From contig JBBRVG010000106.1 in assembly GCA_038247115.1 (NCBI GenBank), positions 1 to 8,248 of the forward strand: 8,248 nt of DNA, read 5' to 3'. The stretch is from Pseudaeromonas sp038247115. Lineage in GTDB: Bacteria; Pseudomonadota; Gammaproteobacteria; Enterobacterales; Aeromonadaceae. A model generated the notes under the pieces. That model was not told the DNA's origin, did not search any database, and was given only the letters and a program-made list of their open reading frames with translations. A program made the translations under genes and the position numbers. Positions 5,935 to 8,248 of this stretch are shown here, one piece after another (the first letter of the stretch is position 1; each line of letters starts with the position of its first letter).

Positions 5935-6969
5935 ATGCATCTGGATCGCCACATGCTCCATCAGGCCGAGCAACAGGGGTTGCTACAGGCTGAACAAATC
6001 GAACCGCTGTGGACGTTTTTGCAGCAGGCCAATGCCGATCGGCCGGGATTTCGTGCCAGCCATCTGCTCTATTACTTCGGCGGCTTGCTGGCCATCGGTG
6101 CCATGACACTGTTCATGACCCTGGGTTGGGAGCAGTTTGGCGGTGGCGGCCTGGTGGTCATCTGCCTCATCTATGCGGTTGCCGGCCTGGCAGTCACCGA
6201 GAATCTGCTGCAACGCCAGTTGCCGATCCCGGCGGGGATCTGTGCCACCTTCGTGCTGGCGCTGACGCCATTGCTGGTGTACGGCATACAACAACTGTGC
6301 GGGCAGTGGAGCGGCGAGATGGAGTATCGCGACTATCATCGCTACATCGACTGGCGCTGGATCATGATGGAGCTGGCCACACTGGCGGCGGGTGCCGTCT
6401 TGCTGTGGCGTTACCGCTTGCCGTTTTTAGTGATGCCGATTGCCGTCACCCTCTGGTACATGAGCATGGACTTAACCCCCTTCCTGTTCGGCCAGGAGGA
6501 TTATGACTGGCTGCTGCGCAAGTGGGTGTCGGTGTATAGCGGTCTGCTGATCATGCTACTGGGCTTCTGGGTGGATATCCGCACCCGTCATACACGGGAT
6601 TATGCCTTCTGGCTCTATCTGTTCGGTCTGATGGCCTTCTGGGGCGGGCTCTCCAGCATGAGCTCCGACAGCGAGTGGAACAAGTTTATCTATCTGTGCA
6701 TCAACCTGGGCTTACTGCTGCTGGGGGCCATACTGGCGCGCCGCGCCTTTGCGGTCTTTGCTGCCTTCGGCATCTGCGCTTATATCGGCCATCTGGCCTA
6801 TGACGTGTTCGAAGATAGCCTGCTGTTCCCGTTTGTGATGACCCTGGCCGGTTTTGCCATCATCTATCTGGGCATTCTCTGGCAGCGCCATGAGCAGGCT
6901 CTGACCCGTCGCCTGCGCGCACTCTTGCCCCAAGCGCTGCGGGAGTTGATCGAGCATAGAGCCAGCTAG
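5935..6969 (+). CDS. DUF2157-like polytopic inner-membrane protein
   Basis: The predicted 344-residue protein has a soluble N-terminus of about 40 residues (MLHQAEQQGLLQAEQIEPLWTFL, the short helical start typical of DUF2157 proteins). About ten hydrophobic segments follow, roughly at 44-63, 71-88, 99-118, 141-158, 162-180, 198-213, 223-240, 250-267, 270-287 and 296-316. A basic amphipathic tail (WQRHEQALTRRLRALLPQALRELIEH) ends it. The polar loop at 121-140 (QWSGEMEYRDYHRYIDWRW) is acidic and aromatic. The role of this family is unknown, and no transport or catalytic motif is visible. ATG 5935 is chosen because GGGAG at 5924-5928 is 6 bases upstream; the frame is open for 17 codons further up without a better site. 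Its TAG stop overlaps the ogt stop on the other strand. Confidence 0.8.
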   Translation: MHLDRHMLHQAEQQGLLQAEQIEPLWTFLQQANADRPGFRASHLLYYFGGLLAIGAMTLFMTLGWEQFGGGGLVVICLIYAVAGLAVTENLLQRQLPIPAGICATFVLALTPLLVYGIQQLCGQWSGEMEYRDYHRYIDWRWIMMELATLAAGAVLLWRYRLPFLVMPIAVTLWYMSMDLTPFLFGQEDYDWLLRKWVSVYSGLLIMLLGFWVDIRTRHTRDYAFWLYLFGLMAFWGGLSSMSSDSEWNKFIYLCINLGLLLLGAILARRAFAVFAAFGICAYIGHLAYDVFEDSLLFPFVMTLAGFAIIYLGILWQRHEQALTRRLRALLPQALRELIEHRAS

Positions 6970-6975
6970 CCAGCT
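6960..6975. repeat. Perfect 8-bp tandem duplication at the convergent stop codons
   Basis: AGCCAGCT occurs twice back to back (6960-6967 and 6968-6975). The junction creates CTAG at 6966-6969, which serves as TAG for the plus-strand gene (6967-6969) and as TAG for ogt on the minus strand (6968-6966). Confidence 0.85.
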
Positions 6976-7445
6976 TGCTCCAGGTTCAGTAAAAACTGTT
7001 TGATGACCAGCCCACCGGCATAGCCGGTGAGGCTGCCATCCCGGCCGATCACCCGATGACAGGGCACTATAATCGCCAGCGGATTGCGACCGTTGGCGGC
7101 TCCTACCGCACGCACCGCCTTGGGATTGCCGATGGTGTCGGCAATATCGGCATAGCTGCGGGTCTCACCATAGGGGATCCGGGTCAGCGCCTGCCACACC
7201 TGCTGTTGGAACTCGGTGCCCCGGGCCGCCAGTGGTAACTCGAATACTTGCAAGCGCCCTGCGAAGTAAGCGCTAAATTGCTCGGTATAGGGAGCCAGCG
7301 CTGCCTCATCGGGCTGCCAGCTCTCCTCTATCGGCACCGGGTTCGGGCTGCGGCAAAAATCCACATGGCACAACCCCTGCTCGTTGATCACCAGCAGCAA
7401 GGGGCCACAGGGAGTGGGCAGCATCTGGTAGCGGTATGGGTTCAC
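6966..7445 (-). CDS. ogt: Methylated-DNA--protein-cysteine methyltransferase (Ogt)
   Basis: The product repairs O6-alkylguanine and O4-alkylthymine by moving the alkyl group irreversibly onto its own cysteine. The 159-residue sequence has the active-site motif PCHRVIG at 128-134 with acceptor Cys129 and His130. By alignment with human MGMT, Arg112 is the arginine finger, Tyr98 the base-flipping tyrosine, Asn121 the active-site asparagine and Glu156 the tetrad glutamate, so all key residues are present. The N-terminal domain lacks an Ada-type regulatory cysteine region, so this is a stand-alone Ogt. The start is GTG at 7445, with a strong AGGAG at 7458-7454 placed 8 bases away. The gene begins 29 bases after the lipoprotein stop on the same strand, so the two are probably co-transcribed. 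The C-terminus ends three residues after Glu156, slightly shorter than E. coli Ogt. Confidence 0.94.
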   Translation of the reverse strand: MNPYRYQMLPTPCGPLLLVINEQGLCHVDFCRSPNPVPIEESWQPDEAALAPYTEQFSAYFAGRLQVFELPLAARGTEFQQQVWQALTRIPYGETRSYADIADTIGNPKAVRAVGAANGRNPLAIIVPCHRVIGRDGSLTGYAGGLVIKQFLLNLEQAG

Positions 7446-7474
7446 TCGATCCTCTCCTAAGGGCTCTCTCGATA

Positions 7475-8053
7475 CTAAGGACAGGCGCCTGGGGCCAACG
7501 TCAGGGTGCCGTTGCCTGTGCCATCATCCGTCAGGCTGGCGATGTGATACAGGCTTCCGCTTGAAAAATCAAAATCTGCCGGGAAACGGGTGAAACTGTA
7601 GGTTACCTGGCTATTCTGATCCTGGGCTTGCAGGGTCAGGCGATAGTCATCCGGGGCCAGAGCACACACCGACAGGTCGCGATACACTTCAGTCCGAGCA
7701 CCGTCTGGTAGCTCAGTGGTATTCACGGAAAACGACGCCTGGCTCTGACTATTCCCGCAACTCAGCTCAAACGAGAGCTGCCAGTTACCACCCTTGTTGG
7801 CTACGGCGCAGGCTTGGATAGTGCCGAGGGTGAAGGTCGAGTTTGCGGTCAGGGTTTGTTGTTTGCCGTTGATGGTCAGGGGCCAACTGGTCTGGGTTTT
7901 GTCCGGCGTCGTGTTACTGCCACTGTTACTACTAGTGCTTTCGCTGCTGCCGCCACCGCAACCGGCTATCAGAGCGGCGGGTAACAACAGGGCCAGGTAG
8001 CGCAAGCGCAGGGAGTGCGGCATACGGTTTAACATCTGTCTTGGGAATGTCAT
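7475..8053 (-). CDS. Small Ser/Thr-rich lipoprotein of unknown function
   Basis: The predicted 192-residue precursor has a long basic N-terminus, a hydrophobic core (YLALLLPAALIAG) and a lipobox LIAGC with Cys32 as the lipidated residue. Position +2 of the mature protein is Gly rather than Asp, which suggests release to the outer membrane. A low-complexity linker rich in Gly, Ser, Asn and Thr (about 33-54) is followed by a beta-rich domain of some 135 residues with four cysteines (QAC, LSC, SVC, GAC), enough for two disulfides. I do not recognise the domain. ATG 8053 is preceded by a purine-rich GAAGAAGAA, an acceptable ribosome site; ATG codons 7 and 11 are poorer alternatives. It is the first gene of the minus-strand unit with ogt and is read from the promoter at 8200-8228. 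Confidence 0.85.
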   Translation of the reverse strand: MTFPRQMLNRMPHSLRLRYLALLLPAALIAGCGGGSSESTSSNSGSNTTPDKTQTSWPLTINGKQQTLTANSTFTLGTIQACAVANKGGNWQLSFELSCGNSQSQASFSVNTTELPDGARTEVYRDLSVCALAPDDYRLTLQAQDQNSQVTYSFTRFPADFDFSSGSLYHIASLTDDGTGNGTLTLAPGACP

Positions 8054-8085
8054 GGGATTCTTCTTCGTGGCCGTGGGTTGTGAGT

Positions 8086-8123
8086 GATCAGACTGTGGCT
8101 ATGCATAGGGCGCTACTCTGATC
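8086..8123 (-). repeat. Nested inverted repeats in the lipoprotein leader
   Basis: GATCAGA (8086-8092) and TCTGATC (8117-8123) are perfect 7-bp arms 24 bases apart. Almost at their centre lies the 10-bp perfect palindrome CTATGCATAG (8099-8108). The element is within the predicted 5' untranslated leader and could be an RNA stem or a protein site. Confidence 0.5.
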
Positions 8124-8127
8124 GCTG

Positions 8128-8155
8128 CCTGTTCAGGGGGCTCTTCCTGCTCAGG
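8128..8155. repeat. Two CCTG-N2-CAGG palindromes in the leader
   Basis: CCTGTTCAGG (8128-8137) and CCTGCTCAGG (8146-8155) differ at one central base and lie 18 bp apart centre to centre, between the promoter and the lipoprotein gene. They may be a paired binding site or alternative RNA stems. Confidence 0.4.
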
Positions 8156-8199
8156 ATGAGCATCGCATTAGGGTAAACGCTACCACTGTTTCAGTCATG

Positions 8200-8228
8200 A
8201 CTCTACGAGGTCGCAAGGTGCCTGTCAA
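8200..8228 (-). promoter_or_regulatory. Strong sigma70 promoter for the lipoprotein-ogt unit
   Basis: On the minus strand a perfect -35 box TTGACA (8228-8223) is separated by 17 bases from TAGAGT (8205-8200), a four-of-six match to the -10 consensus. Transcription should start near 8193, leaving a leader of about 140 bases before ATG 8053, long enough to hold regulatory structure. Confidence 0.75.
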
Positions 8229-8248
8229 AGGGGCTATTTGCGGATCAA

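Noticed and set aside
8154..8198. Possible 15-codon leader peptide (MTETVVAFTL...) in the lipoprotein leader
   Set aside because: Its ATG at 8198 lies only two bases past the -10 box, upstream of the expected transcription start, and it has no ribosome site.

Overview
The window looks like chromosomal DNA from a gammaproteobacterium of moderately high GC, most likely Aeromonas or a close relative. I infer this from the gene set and the style of the proteins; no search was run. Nothing mobile is visible: no transposase, integrase, phage gene or CRISPR array. The longest stretches without a gene are about 230 bases (906-1134) and 195 bases (8054-8248), and both hold regulatory-looking sequence.

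Layout. On the minus strand, two identical tRNA-Tyr(GUA) genes lie in tandem (37-237) behind a promoter with a GC-rich discriminator. Divergent from them is a conserved hypothetical of the VC2046/SO_2500 type (363-905). Next comes a plus-strand two-gene operon: a YheO/DauR-type regulator (1135-1860) whose stop codon overlaps the start of an L-cysteine desulfidase, cyuA/yhaM (1857-3170). Its upstream region carries two copies of the inverted repeat CTCAA-N6-TTGAG exactly 64 bp apart. A hairpin and an extended -10 promoter then separate it from rlhA/ydcP (3295-5169), the Fe-S U32-family protein that hydroxylates 23S rRNA. A small orphan protein that may have a STAS-like fold (5328-5786) and a DUF2157-like polytopic membrane protein (5935-6969) follow.

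The last two genes are on the minus strand and probably form one transcript: a small Ser/Thr-rich lipoprotein (8053-7475), then the DNA repair methyltransferase ogt (7445-6966). They are read from a near-consensus sigma70 promoter at 8200-8228 through a leader of about 140 nt that holds several palindromes. The ogt stop codon overlaps the stop codon of the convergent membrane-protein gene in a single CTAG, and that CTAG sits at the junction of a perfect 8-bp tandem duplication.

How the genes work together. The clearest functional unit is regulator plus cyuA. A PAS-like/HTH regulator with a paired operator probably controls breakdown of L-cysteine to pyruvate, ammonia and sulfide. No cysteine permease (cyuP) is in the operon here. 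rlhA and the tRNAs are translation-related. The rest are independent accessory or housekeeping genes. I see no complete new multi-gene system; the most testable new items are the operator pair and the duplication-made shared stop codon.
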